Assembly: GCA_934045905.1 (NCBI GenBank)
Contig: OW203766.1
Location: 30,126,309-30,190,308, forward strand
From: Leuctra nigra
Taxonomy: Eukaryota; Arthropoda; Insecta; Plecoptera; Leuctridae
DNA: 64,000 bases
Direction: 5' to 3'
Part shown: positions 33,851 through 47,382 of the stretch, in pieces
Layout: the number at the start of each line of letters is the position of its first letter
How positions within the stretch are numbered: the first letter of the stretch is position 1
Notes under the pieces: generated by a model
What the model saw: the letters and a program-made list of their open reading frames with translations, nothing else
Told to the model about the DNA's origin: nothing
Database searches by the model: none
Translations under genes and position numbers: made by a program

Positions 33851-36800
33851 AACACGTGTGTTTAACAAAGCAATATGTAGTACAACTACATTTGTCTTTC
33901 TATGGTAAATAATTAAAATTAATAATTTCTGCTTTTGACTATTCAACCTTTTCAACTGATGCAAACCATTTACAATTACAACATGAGTTATGGCGGTAAA
34001 TATTTAAGAACGTTCCATATTATATTTCAAATAAGTATACAGTTGTGGCATCATTTTTATATAATTTTTACAAGAATTACTTCAGGTTTTTGTTTCGCCC
34101 ACATACTTGATGAACAATCCTAGTTTATTGCACTGAATGACCTTCAGTATCATCACAACCATTTTAGCACCTGCGAACAGTATAACTATAATTCACGACA
34201 TCTCTCTTTATACCTCAATAGTGCGTGAAACCGCAAACTTGATTCAGCCCACCTCTTCAAACAGTTGGTCGTATGAATGAAAGACATTCGAGTGAGCGAC
34301 TGCGTGATTTTACCCCCTGGCATTCCTAGCAAGGTCACACACACACACTGTTATGACCTTGTCGACGATTACCAGGGGAGTTAGTGAGAGGAAGAATGCT
34401 ATCAGACTTATTTATCGCTAGAGCTACTTGTTTTAGATGATGGTAGGAAGAGGATGTCATATATTTTATAGAGGCGGTATTATCGAGCGTAAAATATAAA
34501 TGAACACGCTTATTTGAAATAGAAATAGAAGGTTCATAAAACTGCGATATTAATCTTTAAATAAATTCATTCATTATGAGTAGATTGATTTATTTATTAC
34601 TCAATTAGGATCGTTTTTAGGCTTTTTACTTTTAGGAAAGATAAATTATTTGGCATGTTAGCGCCTTGGCTTAGCTACGGTAACTGTACCACCTTCTGAT
34701 AATTTTAGAGGTATTTCATAATACCGGGTAGAGAAAGCATATAAAAAAGTAGAGAATTTTAGTACTTATTCATGGACAAATTTACCGCTCACAAAAAAAG
34801 CTGAATTTGTTTCTTGAAGAAAACAAACGATTCTCTGTAAAAGTGAACATTTTGATTTTGTGAATTGTAAACCTCGTCGACTCCGAATATTTTCTGAAAA
34901 TGTCAGAAAACAGTTTCATGGCATATTGCCTCAAAGCAAGTTCATTGTGGTGTACATCAAAGTGAAGCGACTAACTAGATCAGGTTGCAGCTTGAAATCC
35001 ACCGTATCAAAGACACCGCACACCCTTATCCTCGGTTGTGAAATGCGATCATCCCTATTAGTGCATTCCGTGGCCCCGCCCACAAGGTCATGAATGAGTA
35101 ATGTCGACCTGACGTAGTACTACGTTTCATTCAATGTTCAAGACCGGAAGTTGCGTTGCAGTGACGATCAGCTGATAGCAAGCGGATGTCAGATGAAAAA
35201 CTGAACGTTGTGGTACAGAGTTATGTGGTTCGTTCACCCGAGATCAAGGAAAATCGGAAATAGTGTCCTTCAAGTAAATTATGTTTAATAAAAAAGCGCG
35301 TAAAAAAGATATATGATGATAATGATAGAATTGGATTTAAAAATGGGGCAAGAAATATTGTAAAAATCTAGGAAATAAAACTCAGAAATATTGATTTTGC
35401 ACGAACTTGTATAAAAATGACCAATATTTTATAATAATTAGATTATTTCCCTTTCTTTCCAATATATAGATAGTAAAAATGTGCAAGTGATTTCAGGCTA
35501 AAACAATTTTAAAATGAGAAATATACATTTTTTTATTAGTACGTAAAATACAGAATTTATATGGGGCAAAATACGAAAAAAATTATAAAATATCTTAAAC
35601 GTAATTTATATTTTACATATTTAAAAAAAAATGAAAGTCAAATACTGAATGTATATGGGGCCAATTCACAGAAAAAAATATATTAAATAAATATTCTAAA
35701 CGTAATTGATATATTTTTTATATGTGCTGTGCTCGAATATACGAATTTAAATGCTGCAAAAATTTATATTTCAAAAGTTTTCAAATTAGTCAAACGAAAC
35801 GTGTTTTTCCTTCATCTCTCTCTCTCTCTCGTTTCACTATAACTTATTTCGATTCAAAAATAATGTTTCAGTTTGTAAATAACAAGAATAACATCGTTTA
35901 TCTGATCGGAAATCAATTTTCTTTCAACAATAAAGTCTCAAAAGTTTTCTTTCATCCTTCTTAAAAAAAAAAGTTGCGTGGGGTTTTCTCTGTCGGAACA
36001 AATTCGCCAGATCTTTTTCTGGAAACTTTGCCTCGACTACGACTCGCGAGCGCGAAGTTTTGACGGTCATTGCCCCCACGTTGTCAATCACATTGTTCTG
36101 CGTCGAGAGATGAAATGAAACACACAGAGAGACAAGACTTTTCCCGACAGTTTTCCTCTCGCGAGCATTTTCCCTTACTTCACACGGATTCGTTAAGCGT
36201 GTGAAAATTCTCTCCGCGCAAAACTAATTTCATCTTGTTAATCTCGGGGAGCATGGCAATTAATTGTATTAATTTAGACGTTAATTTTAAATCCTTTCTC
36301 TCATTGTATTTTTTTCGAAGTTCACTGCACTTACTAATTTATCTCTAAAAGTCAACTACTTCCCTGACTGATTATTATGACGAAATATGTTTTTTTTTAA
36401 TGAAGAGCGAAACAAACTTGAGCGCTATTGTCTGGCATCTTTCCTACTCTTGATAAGGTTACCCTATGATGATACAGACAGTTTATATTGCCTTTGATAA
36501 GGCAGGGATTAGTTTTTCTGTTTAGGAGTAATGACCTCAATGAATTCATTATCAGTAGCATAATTTTATTTCAATACCTTATGAAACTAGGCCAATGGCC
36601 TCTGCGACTCGCATCCCGATAGCTGCAAAATGAAGAAATAAACTACCTATACTTTCTTGTACTTTTTGTCAAGTTTTTTGTTTTAGATTTTAGCTTCAGA
36701 TATACCTCGAGTCACGCATATCTCTTATTTGTATTTTTATTGATTGAGGACTAAAGAAGTGAAGGTAAATTAAATTTTTTGATCGAAAAACGAAAATTTC

Positions 36801-36862
36801 AAATTAAATGTGTAATATGATCCAGTTTTATATAGATAAGATTTCAGGTGTGTCAATGTTTG
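33851..36862. other. Non-coding with short palindrome and CT repeat
   Basis: 35030-35200 is GC-richer, with CCCCGCCC near 35076, AAGGTCATG, the 14-bp palindrome ACGTAGTACTACGT at 35112-35125 and an ETS-like ACCGGAAGTT. A (CT)n run of about 17 bases lies at 35814-35830. 36030-36230 is another GC-richer patch. 34340-34370 has a CA repeat between AAGGTCA and TGACCTT half-sites. Confidence 0.5.
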
Positions 36863-36891
36863 GGGTCAGCTAAGGTCATTATTAGGGGTCA
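36863..36891 (+). promoter_or_regulatory. Three direct nuclear-receptor half-sites (DR4 plus DR7 spacing)
   Basis: GGGTCA (36863-36868), AGGTCA (36873-36878) and GGGTCA (36886-36891) lie in the same orientation with spacers of 4 and 7 bases. Direct repeats of AGGTCA-type hexamers spaced by 4 can bind receptor heterodimers. A chance origin is possible. Confidence 0.35.
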
Positions 36892-38829
36892 ACGTCCTCG
36901 TGGCGTGCATCGGTGTAAACTATATCGCGCTCGCCAGGTCTCTTCAAGATTTTACTTTCTTCTTTATTTAATAAAATGCGCGTAAAAGTTAATAGGACAT
37001 AATGCATGTACTAATGTGGTGGGCCACGGTATGCGGGTTTTTTTCGGGTGTCGCTCTGGTACTGAGATTGCGGTAAGGACCGTTGGATGTTCCTAACCAA
37101 AAGACGACATAAACATTGCAAAGTTCAATGAACGACCGAGACTAGAATGTTGCGCAACTCGTGGAAACTATGCTCTCTTGTGGACCTCCTTGGAACTAAA
37201 CTAGAACTACATTAATTAGCTAAACTCTTTGACGTATGAATAGAATCGATCATAGATTTATATATTTTTTTTTGGTTGGGAGGTTTTGATATGTTGAATA
37301 ATTTATTCACATTTTTTTATTGTTTGTCAGTGAGCAGGATTTACCGTTAGGTGACGTAAGCGATGACGAATAGGTCCTCCCTTGCTGACAACAAACGACG
37401 TGCCATATTTCTTCGTGGTGGATATGTGTATTGATATCTATCTACATATTGAAGCAATAAAGATTGACACATTTGCGAATTTAGATTAGAAAAGGGGAAC
37501 CTGTCTACTATGAAACGTTGTCGATGATAAAAAAAATATCATTTCTAAATAATGTAAATTTTATAATGTTGATTTGTAATGTATTAAATCCTATAAACAA
37601 AATAATTATAGAGGTAAAAATGGTATAAAAGTGAATTTCGTAACATCTGATCACAATTCTCCATTTTGAGACATTTCATAATTCCGATTCCACAATAATT
37701 TGAATGCCCCCCTTCAATTACCAAAATTATTGGATTGCTCAATTTTGTAACTCCAAATCGAATACCACACATGATCAGCTTTCGATTAACAATTCTACCA
37801 TCAAGAAGTAATTCCCTATCGAGTTAAAATATTGGCCAAATGCCTACAATTTTCTTTGAAAAAAAGGAATGTATTTCGAACTGCCAAGAGAGTTCTTGCA
37901 AGAGTGGTGAAAATCGTTCGTAAGAACAAAGAGTTTCTAATAAAATTCGCCTTGAGTTTGCCGCATCTGACCAAGGTTAGTTTCACACTTTGTCGCAATC
38001 ACTGGCCGGCAGTTTTCACAGTTACAAATCTGACCTCGCGTAGAGTCCATCATCTCATCTCTCAACACTGCGCTCGATTCATTAACTCTTCTGAAAAGAC
38101 AGCCAAGCCCGGCAATTGTAACACTTTTGGCAGAGTAAAAAGAATTAGATGCACACTTAAAAAAATGCTAAACTACAAAAGGGGGAAAAACAAAAATATA
38201 ATAGCTATTAAATCGAAACATAGAAAAATCACACAAGAATAAAATAAACAAAAATTAAATATAATTATTAACCCACTGATTTCGTGAATCAAAAGATAAA
38301 AAAGATAAAAAATCGAAACCAAAGGAAAAATACAAAACGTTAAAAATAACCATTTGTTAAAAATACTGATCTAAAATTGTAAAAAATCTAAATGTTTCCA
38401 TCCTACTATTGGACGAAGTACATTTAAATACCCCCTCTCTCCTCAAGCTGCTTGACGTTGAAAACTAAGTTGACGTCAGGACCATGGAACCGGGACATCC
38501 CAAATAACAGTTCAGTGCACTAATTACATGGAGTTAGGCTAACTACTTTCGTCATTATGTTTTTTGAGCAACCATCTCAATTAAACTATCAAATTAATAT
38601 TATACATTAAAACGTGTACATTTTGCATCTCGAAAAGTAGCAGAATTGAACTGTAGACATAATATCAAGTGGTGAAAAATCAGTAAATGTATCAGTACAA
38701 CCTCTACCGATTTTAAATCAGTGTGTAAATTTAAAAGGTAAATTGTTAACCTCAAGTAAAAAAATCGACACATAATACAAATGTAATTTGTCTTATAAAA
38801 TATTTGATTTTATCTTATATCTATAAAAT
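36892..38829. other. Non-coding, no supported gene
   Basis: AT-rich. A 136-codon + frame at 37832-38242 is long for the area but very basic, has no splice or promoter context and no recognised family, so it is not called. A CRE palindrome lies at 38471-38478. Confidence 0.5.
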
Positions 38830-39000
38830 CTTGCAAGTACTAAAATATTGCTAAAATATTAGTACTAAAATACTAAAATAAATATATAAATAAGTACAAA
38901 ATAAATAAGTACAAATAATAAGTATAAATAATAATAATAAGTATAAGTATAAATAAGTAAAAAAATATAAATTAGTACTAAAATATTGCAAGTACTAGTT
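38830..39000 (+). repeat. AT-rich low-complexity degenerate repeat
   Basis: Irregular repeats of AAGTACTAAAATA and AAGTATAAATA words. The ends carry matching GCAAGTACTAAAATATTG and AGTACTAAAATATTGCAAG blocks. Confidence 0.7.
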
Positions 39001-39094
39001 TAATTTTAAACGCATAATGTGTTACTCGCGTTTTGCACTAAGCGTTTTAGTTCCAGAGGTGTCACCTACTTTTTATATACTATTTCGTAACATC

Positions 39095-39150
39095 AGTTGC
39101 CATAATAATAATAAATAAATAAAAATGGCTTTATTAAGTTAAACCGTAAC
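39095..39150 (-). mobile_element. Possible retroelement 3' tail
   Basis: On the minus strand, AACTTAATAAAGCCATTTTT is followed by ATTTATTTATTATTATTATG. A polyadenylation-type AATAAA next to a simple TTTA/TTA tail is usual at the 3' end of non-LTR elements. The body is not recognised. Confidence 0.3.
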
Positions 39151-41289
39151 TAACCATCGAACCGTAACTATTGCAAGTCTTCACAATTAATTAGATTACT
39201 GTTCGAAATGTGTTCAAAACCACAAAAAACGAATTATTTTTCTCTGCAAAACAATGTTTGTGTATAGTCTAGTCTGCAAATGACTTTCTTCGGTTTGTTA
39301 CTTTCATTGGTGAAAGTGGCCATGCGCTTTACCAACTCCCACCGTCTCGTCAAGAAGTCCACACTATCATGTTTCTCTTTCCATCTCATACTCTGTCCAC
39401 TCGTTCCGTCTCATTCAAATCATTCGCTTGAATATGCCTCAATTCATGACTACTTGAAATGCTTTCCCCTCTTTTCTGCCTCGACCGAAGAAAGTAAGAG
39501 CGTCCAGTTATAAAAAATAAACACTTTCTCCTAAATAGCGGTGGCCAAATCAAAACTTGTGATAATTTGAAAGGTAAATAAAGCAGTTAAGAATTAATTA
39601 GTTGTGTATAAATAATATGAAAAAATGTTGAAGTATGTCACGAAAGAATTAATATGCAAAGAGATGGTGTTTGTTGTAGAATTGTAGTTGTGAGAGGGAT
39701 TGTTTATATATATTAAGGGGCACTAAAACTTGAGAGTAAATTGCTGCTCTTGAGAAAGTGAATTTGTATTTAAAAACAATTAGCTACACACTTAAAGTGT
39801 AAAAAAATGTTTTACACTTTGATTATGATGAAGATCATTATTTTATGATTATTTTTCACTTTTAAAAGCATTTTGTTGAAAAACACTTCATGACTAATAG
39901 TAGTGGGAGTTGCTTTTGCTTGCAAGCATCCATTCATTTTTTATGAAATCGAAAAGGTGAAGTTTTACTTTCTTTTTTGGTTTCTGGAATCAAAGTATGC
40001 ATTTTTTCAATTACCATTTACTATAGCGGCTACACAATTTTTGTACTTAGCTAAGGTGGGTCAGAGTATAATTTTTAATATTTTTTTGAATACATTTATG
40101 AAATGATATAGAATATTAATATTAATCAAATAAAATATAAGAGAGAACTTTATTGGAAACACTGCCATTATCAAATGGATGCCTCGAATACACAGTATAA
40201 CATTATTAGAATATGATTAATAAACTAGAATTATTAGTATTATATTTTTCTCTCAATTTTCATCGATTACCAATGCCGACATCTGCAACCCTCTGCTATT
40301 GTCCGGGTGTGACTTCACTAATTAGCCTCTCTATCAGGGGGTGGCGCTAAGGGTAGGGGGCGCCTATCGGGGGTCCGGCGATGAGGACGAGGAAGACAAA
40401 AGATGCCGCGGTGTAGGAGGAGGGGGAGGGGGAGGGGGAGGGAGGGGAGATAGGTTCTTCACCCGATGCTTGGTTCACATGAATTGTTCGGATTGCGGAA
40501 TATGGCGTAGACATCGCGAAGATTGTTTTTCTGTGAAAAGTGAAAATGTTTACAAGTTTATTGGATGGAACAAAAGCAATTGAATTATTCTTGTTTTTTT
40601 CACATTCTTGTTTGTTAATTAAAAGTGAATGTATTTCATTCAATACATAATTTGTTCGTGGAATGATGTATTTTCTTAAACATGAAATATCCTGTTCTTA
40701 TTTATTTCTGCTCTCTTCCAACTTTGACTTTTCCACAGAAAATCTGCACGAATTATTTTTTTAAAGAGCTTCGAGATAATGTCCTTAGCCAAAATTGTAA
40801 ATAATACATGTAATTGTTGAAGTATAATGTTTTTATAATACGCAATGTTTAAATATTCAATAGTTATTCTCAATTCTTTAGGCAGTCCAGATACAATACA
40901 ATAATAAAATTAATTGCTTTATTATTAAATTGACTAGTACTTAACTCGTACCATTAGGTACCATTTTTTGTTTTAGAAAATTTCAAATTTAAAGAGTTGA
41001 TTTGGACAAAACTGCAATAATTTTAAATTGACAATTTCATGTTGAACGTAAAAACTAGGTATAAAGAAAAATAATTATATGAAAATTGCAATAAACAATT
41101 GGTGTCCAAAGTTCAGTTTATTAGTTGTGATTTTTGGTATAAAAATTACGGATTACATTCCACTGATTTGGAAGAAACCCATTTAAGGCAAATTACAATA
41201 TAACATTTCTCCTAAATTTTAAAGAGATAAATGGACTTTCAATAAAAAATGTATGTGATTATATGATTGGAAGTGATTATACATATTTT
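39151..41289. other. Non-coding with a purine-rich G tract
   Basis: 40414-40450 is (GGGGGA)n-type sequence inside a GC-richer patch (40320-40500). On the + strand it could form a G-quadruplex. Otherwise AT-rich and unrecognised. Confidence 0.5.
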
Positions 41290-41700
41290 CTGTCAGTGGC
41301 TTGTCTCGTTGCGATGTAGCAAGTGCCACGCGAGTGACTGGAGCCCTGTGTGATAATTTCCCATGGCGTGGAGCTCGGAGTTCGAACCCGCGTCTGTAAG
41401 ATCGAGCTGCTGCAGTTAGTTCTGGTAATTTACCGGTCATAGCTCCGGACTCGTATCGGAGACTCGGCGTCGAAGCCTGGTCGTGGCAGTGGAGAACACG
41501 GGGCGGCGGGATCACAGGGATTCCAACGTGTTCGAGCATCTTGACAACAAAGACTTGCTGCTTGACACTCGTTGTGTCGTGAGACGAGATATTTACACGA
41601 ACACAACGCCACTGTCTTCCGAATAACATGTGACTCAATAGGCCATGGGACGGGGGGAAAAGGGGCCCCTGGACACAGATTTGTACTAACTTAAAAAAAT
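41290..41700 (-). mobile_element. GC-rich block with tRNA-like B box, minus strand
   Basis: The minus strand has GGGTTCGAACTCCGAGC (complement at about 41375-41391), a B-box-like sequence, about 30 bases downstream of GGTAAATTACCAGAAC. The whole block is GC-rich against AT-rich flanks. A 164-codon minus frame spans it, but its protein resembles nothing known and it overlaps the tRNA-like part. A SINE or other tRNA-derived insertion is the preferred reading. A coding exon is the alternative. Confidence 0.35.
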
Positions 41701-43120
41701 TATTACACTGCATATCGAACGAGCGACGTTAGTATAGAAATACATTACAAATCAACCCAGTAAATTTGTAACTCTTCCACTAGACCCCCATTTTAGATGT
41801 CATCATCCATAGCCCCATAAAGTAGCCATTCAGGGCTCAAAAATCAATTTAATTTCTATGAGTTTTAAATGCCTCAGACACTTTATTCAGGTACTTTTTT
41901 TTGGACAGTATACCCTTTCATAAATCTCCGTTCAAGCTTTTGTAAATTTACGTTATTAGAAGATTTATCTCCCCCAAGCTAAAACATACTGCCGTCGTAT
42001 GTATGGACTGTTATTTCGTCTGTTATTCTGTTATTTCTGTTATTTTGTGTATATAGACTGATTTACTTATACATGTTCTCTTTTTGTTTCAGGTATGTAC
42101 TTAATCACATCTGAACTCATTGCTACTGAGATGCAAGTAAGAAATACTTCTTATTCTTGTGTATTCAAATTCTGACTTATCCCTTATTAATATATTTGTG
42201 AGTCATCATTAAAGTTGTATTTATTATGGAGATTCCATGAAGGACATTTGGTAAATATCACATTGAAGACTTGGAGATTTAGCACCTTTTATGACAATTT
42301 CATTAAATCGGTTCAACTAATAGTATGAACAGCAATCGTCACTAATTCATGCAAACTCCGGGTTTGAAGTTCTAGAAAGAAAAATACAACTCCATTCTCC
42401 TATTTTTAGATCATTTTTAGAAAAAAATCGGTTCCTTTTTGAATAAATTATAAATTTTAATTTCTGTAGCAGCAGGATTTTTTTTAATTTTGCTAACATT
42501 TTAACAAATGAAAGCTCCAAATTTCATGTTCACATTTTACCTTCTTGACTAAGTATATTGAATATTATTTTAGATTTTAGTATAAAAAAAATAAATTTAA
42601 TACATTAATTTAATTTAACATTTAACCAATTTATACGACCGTCTCTACTCGCACTGTCCACTTGAGAGGTATTTTGTAGAATTTTATCTTCAGCTCCTAA
42701 TCGAATTTTCGCTCATCAATCACCGCTAACTGCAACCTTCTCTTCATGTTTGGATGTCGAATCATAAAACAGGACTAGTTTGCGTAGAAAACCACTGGCC
42801 AGTTGATTTCAACGACTCCTCAACTCGTTCGGTGGGATTTTTAACGACGGGAAAGTTTTTTTTGACTCCCTAAAACTTTAAGAAAAATTACCATTTACAT
42901 TGGACGTATATTAGAAAAATCACTATTCAGGGATGATTTGAGGCAAGTTATTTTTCTTGTGATTTCTGGTGATTTCATTCTGGTCGTACTCATAAACGGT
43001 CCCAATAAACAAGCTGTTTTTTTTTTGCAATTCGTGGGGTCAATAACCTTATTAGCCAAATTAAATTGCCTTTTTGAAACTACTTTCAAGAAATTATTAC
43101 ATGTTACTTTACTTTTGGCA
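41701..43120. other. Non-coding, no supported feature
   Basis: AT-rich with nothing recognised. Confidence 0.5.
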
Positions 43121-43371
43121 AAAATAAATCATCTTAATTTTAGATGACATGAGCAATCTGTGATCATTAATGAGGGAATAAATACCGGAAAGAGATTATT
43201 TTTCTTAGACTTTATTTTAAAAATTAAATTTAAATGTACCACATATTACACACCAGAACTGACTTAGCTCAGAAAACCGCTAAGGGCGATTTTTATAGGT
43301 CTTTCCGGTATTTATTTCCTCAATAATGATAAAAATTGCTGGTCATCTAAAATTAAGATGTTTTATTTTTT
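43121..43371. mobile_element. MITE-like element with about 73-bp inverted termini
   Basis: Left arm 43121-43194 (AAAATAAATCATCTTAATTT, TAGATGAC, AATAAATACCGGAAAGA) pairs with the right arm 43300-43371 (TCTTTCCGGTATTTATT, GGTCATCTAAAATTAAGATG) at roughly four bases in five. The 105-base centre is unrelated. No coding capacity. Target duplication is not clear. Confidence 0.7.
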
Positions 43372-45797
43372 AAACTTACTTTAAAGTTAGATTGGGCGAC
43401 ACAGCCAATCAGAGACTTCAAAACAGGGTTAACATGATTCTCTAGCCCAGGAACCCACTTAAACCCCACTTGAAACTAAGTCCCCAACTATAAGTTTTAA
43501 ATTATAAAATATTTTTATAATATCCATTTCTAATCTAAGTAAAATTCAAAATTCAAAAATATAAATGTACTGCCAAAAATATCTTACTACAAAGGATTAG
43601 ATTTAGATTTAAGTACATCACTATTCGTAAATTCCAATTTTTTGTCAAACTTAAATTTTGAAAACTTATGGCTCTACTGCCGATCATCACTTATTTTGAA
43701 AATCACTTCAAATTATAGCTACTTATACAAAACTCTATAGGTACTCAATTACAGGTTTTTGAAAAAAAAATCTGAAAAACCATCTAAAACCCAAGGGGTA
43801 AATCCTTTAAAAAATCCAACCCTGCTTGAAAATGATTGAAACATCTAAATTTAATATCCGTCTTGCCCCTCTATATTTGCAAACACCAAGTCATACCTAA
43901 TGAAACCCACAATGAACAGTCGGCACCATGATTCACTTCCAACAGCACACCAGCAATAACGGTACACTCCCTTGTCGAGTCAGTTACACATATCCCCAGC
44001 TAGAATTCAAACAGCGCCTTGTTCAAAGATAATGAACACATTGTCGGAGAGTAATTGTTGTAGTTATCACAACACCGTTGAGTTAAAACCCGTGTTCGAA
44101 AGAAACACGCCAGAGTTGATAATAGGTGACTTCGGACAATGAAACTTGCTTCTCATAGGCTCGATTTTAACGTGGCTTTGGTTTTACAGTTTTAAGAATG
44201 AATGGATGTTTCTTTTTTAACCGCATTATTGTTTTCAAAGATCATGTTTGTGCTTACGCATAATTGTTTATGATTATGTGATTATGTTTTATACGGTAAC
44301 TGTCCGTTTTACTTCTAAGGATCATTTTAATACATTTTGATGCATTGGTTTTAGCAACACAAATTAGGCAATAATTTGTAGTGTACTAATGTTGTAAATT
44401 TATATAAATTGAAATTTTAATCTAAAAATGTAATTTATTAAATTTAACAAAAATCTGATCAATAGATTCTATTGATTGAGGATAATTTAGGATTGGAATG
44501 TAATTTTAACCTTTAGTGATCACCGATAATAAAAAATCAAGAGTTTTAGAAAATTTCGTTAGAAAATCCTTGCTCATTTTGAAAGATGCAAATAAAAACG
44601 AAATTAATGAATGATAGTGTATAATGTATATTGATATATTTATTAATTTTCTGTCAAAAATGTTTTGATTCAGACTGACCCTCCTGCCAATAATTGAAAT
44701 AAATCAGAATTAAAATGTTTAAAAAAATTAACACATTTGAACCCGTATAAAATCCATATAATGACAATAATAAAACAAATTGGGTACCCTTTGTTCTAGT
44801 TTATTAGAACAGTTTTAAGCCATTTTCTGACTATAAATGCTGTGTAATAATGAAATGACGGTTAGAACCTTGATGAGCATAATTAGCGTGCGATATTAAT
44901 TAATGAGCTGGAACGACAAGGTTGTTCACAGACTGGTTAATTAATAGGAGTGAGACTGTGCCGATAAGCAAATCGATCAAGTCAATGCTGTAGCTACACC
45001 TCTTAATGCCCACGCACACAATATACATGCATTTGCAAGGCTTTAACCTACGCACTCATTAAGGGCCGTGGACACGTGGGAAATAGATAGTGTAAGTAAT
45101 TTTTGTTAGAAATATATATGATAAGTCAAGTTCTATTTTATTACTTATTTAAATCGAATGTAAATTTAATTTGTATAACATTTTATAAATTATAGAGATA
45201 TTAATATTTATATTTTTAGAAGATCCTAAAATAAGGTAAACCGTTTTGGTCATATATTGAGTAAATTACGGACTGTTTGACGATATTTTACCATGAGTTT
45301 ATGATCGCTTTCATGCGGTATTCGGCGCTCTTAATTCGTACAGCAATCCACGTTGCCGGATCAGATCTGCCGATTTGAACTCGGAGAGAAAGATACAAAA
45401 TGACTTGCAAAATGCAAACGCATTAAAGATGAGCAAGAAATTGATTGACATACGGGAAAGAACCGTTAGACGGAATAAAAAAGCGCTTGTGCTCTACGCA
45501 ATCTCATTGGATTCGTTGATGATTTATGCATCGAGTCTGCTAGTCTGACCTCACACCTCCACCAATTGTGCCAAGAAGAAGACTACATATTCAATATGAT
45601 CCTTTCGCAAGTCAAATGACACTTTACTGCTCGTTGAGTTCGTTCAGTCAGTGGATGTTCACAATTCGTTTCGTTCGCTTAGTGTATGTACAAGTTTGTT
45701 AACAGCTTTGGAAGAATATAAGTACATATCTCTTATTTCGTACTATTCTATTAATGCATTATCATATTTCCATCAGTGGATGCATTCGCTCCATTCG
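43372..45797. other. Non-coding, no supported feature
   Basis: AT-rich. A GC-richer patch at 45300-45560 has no recognised content. Confidence 0.5.
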
Positions 45798-46108
45798 CTC
45801 AATGGATGCATTATAGTTTTAATATCGGCTCAATGGTGCATTATAGTTTTAATTTCGGCTCAATGGATGCATTATAATTTTAATATCGGCTCAATGGATG
45901 CAATATAATTTTAATATCGGCTCAATGGATGCATTATAGTTTTAATTTCGGCTCAATGGATGCATTATAGTTTTAATTTCGGCTCAATGGATGCACGATA
46001 GTTTTTTTTAATCGCTCAATGGATACATTATATAGTTTTAATTTCGGCTCAATGGATGCACTTTAGTTTTAATATCAGATCAATGGATGCACTTTAGTTT
46101 TAATATCA
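45798..46108 (+). repeat. 31-bp minisatellite, 10 units
   Basis: Unit GCTCAATGGATGCATTATAG followed by TTTTAATNTCG, repeated ten times with 30-33-base lengths. Units 3 and 4 have AATTT for AGTTT, unit 7 is rearranged (CACGATAG, T-run), and units 9 and 10 share CACTTTAG, so variants cluster. Partial units precede (CAGTGGATGCATTCG) and follow it. Frames through it are repeat artefacts. Confidence 0.95.
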
Positions 46109-47382
46109 GCTCATATTGTATGTCCTTCGCTCATGTATAATCATATTGGATACAGAATATGCATTTCCTTCTCTTTGTTTTGTTTCACGAAAGAAGATTT
46201 TTGAGAACGTTTCTTTTCTTCCCGACCAGCTCAACTAGATTTATCTCGTGCTTTGGCTCGTGTTTTCACCCTCACCTTGCCCCAATAACCTTTGACCCTC
46301 TCAGACACACACTAAAGGTACAGCCATGATTATGGATCACGTCTTGCAAAGCGGCTCGTTCAAAGAGATGAATTCAAATTAGACACACGCTCTCATGGAA
46401 ACTTGTAATGATAACTCGCCTGACACCTTTTCAAATCCACACATACCCAAGTATTTTGCAGCAGTGGCAGGTCCAGGAATAATTTCGGATGGAGGGGGTG
46501 GGGGGGGGGGGGGGAGGAGATAGATTCAAGATGCATTTGAAAACGACGGGAGAAAATAATATGAGAAAATATATGCCTACGAGCAAATTTTGTATTTCGA
46601 TGTGATCCAATTTTAAAGCAAAAATTCACATTTTCTTTTATTTATTTTTAAATTAACTTCCTTCTATCAAAAACAAAAACTTTAATTTTTATCCTAACTT
46701 ACACTTATTTTTGTTTCTGCTACAACATTGGGATGCTATCTTTCAACGTTTATGTGTTTATAGTTAGATAAAGTAGTATTTTGTAGTTTTTCTCTGGAAT
46801 GCAACTCTACACAATTTGAAAGCATTTTAAAATAGATCACGTTTCAATTTATTAATTATCAAACGTACCAATATTTTATTGATTTATAATCCAATAAAAA
46901 AGAAAACGGCGGATTGTTTGATCGTCAAGCGAAAGGATAATATCTGAGATCGAAGCTTCGTTTAGTTTGAATAAAATAAACTATTTTATTGGTTTGAATC
47001 GCTCCAAATTAATTGCATTTCATTTTCTCATATATATGTATACCTAATTTTATTCCTATCACTATAATTGTGAGCATGGTTTCAATTATGTTTTTTCACA
47101 CACTGCAATTTGATTTGTTTTCATCAACTTCTTCCATTACTTTTGTATAATTAATAAATTAGCGGCAAGCGTCGGAGCGTGTAATTGTTGATTGGCTGTT
47201 CAAACTTCGTGACAATTGGCGAGAAGGGAGAAAGTCTGGCAGATCAACAGATCTCATTTGTAAAAGATCGTGTTGTGTTGGATGTGTGTAGAAGGCACAT
47301 CAAGCCCATCTTTTGTTTTAAACAACGGAATTTTCATTTTGGGAACAAATCATGCAGTCTATACTAGGTCTCTGAATATTTG
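46109..47382. other. Non-coding with a poly-G tract
   Basis: A run of about 15 G lies at 46500-46514 after GGAGGGGGT. A CCAATAAAA/TTTTATTGG inverted pair lies at 46890-46995. Otherwise AT-rich. Confidence 0.5.

Noticed and set aside
37832..38242. 136-codon + strand open frame, among the longest in the window
   Set aside because: Very basic, low-complexity lysine-rich content, no recognised domain, and no promoter or splice context. Such lengths arise by chance in 64 kb.
41219..41713. 164-codon minus-strand open frame
   Set aside because: It spans a GC-rich tRNA-like insertion, its protein is not recognisable and it has no splice borders. GC-rich DNA lengthens chance frames.
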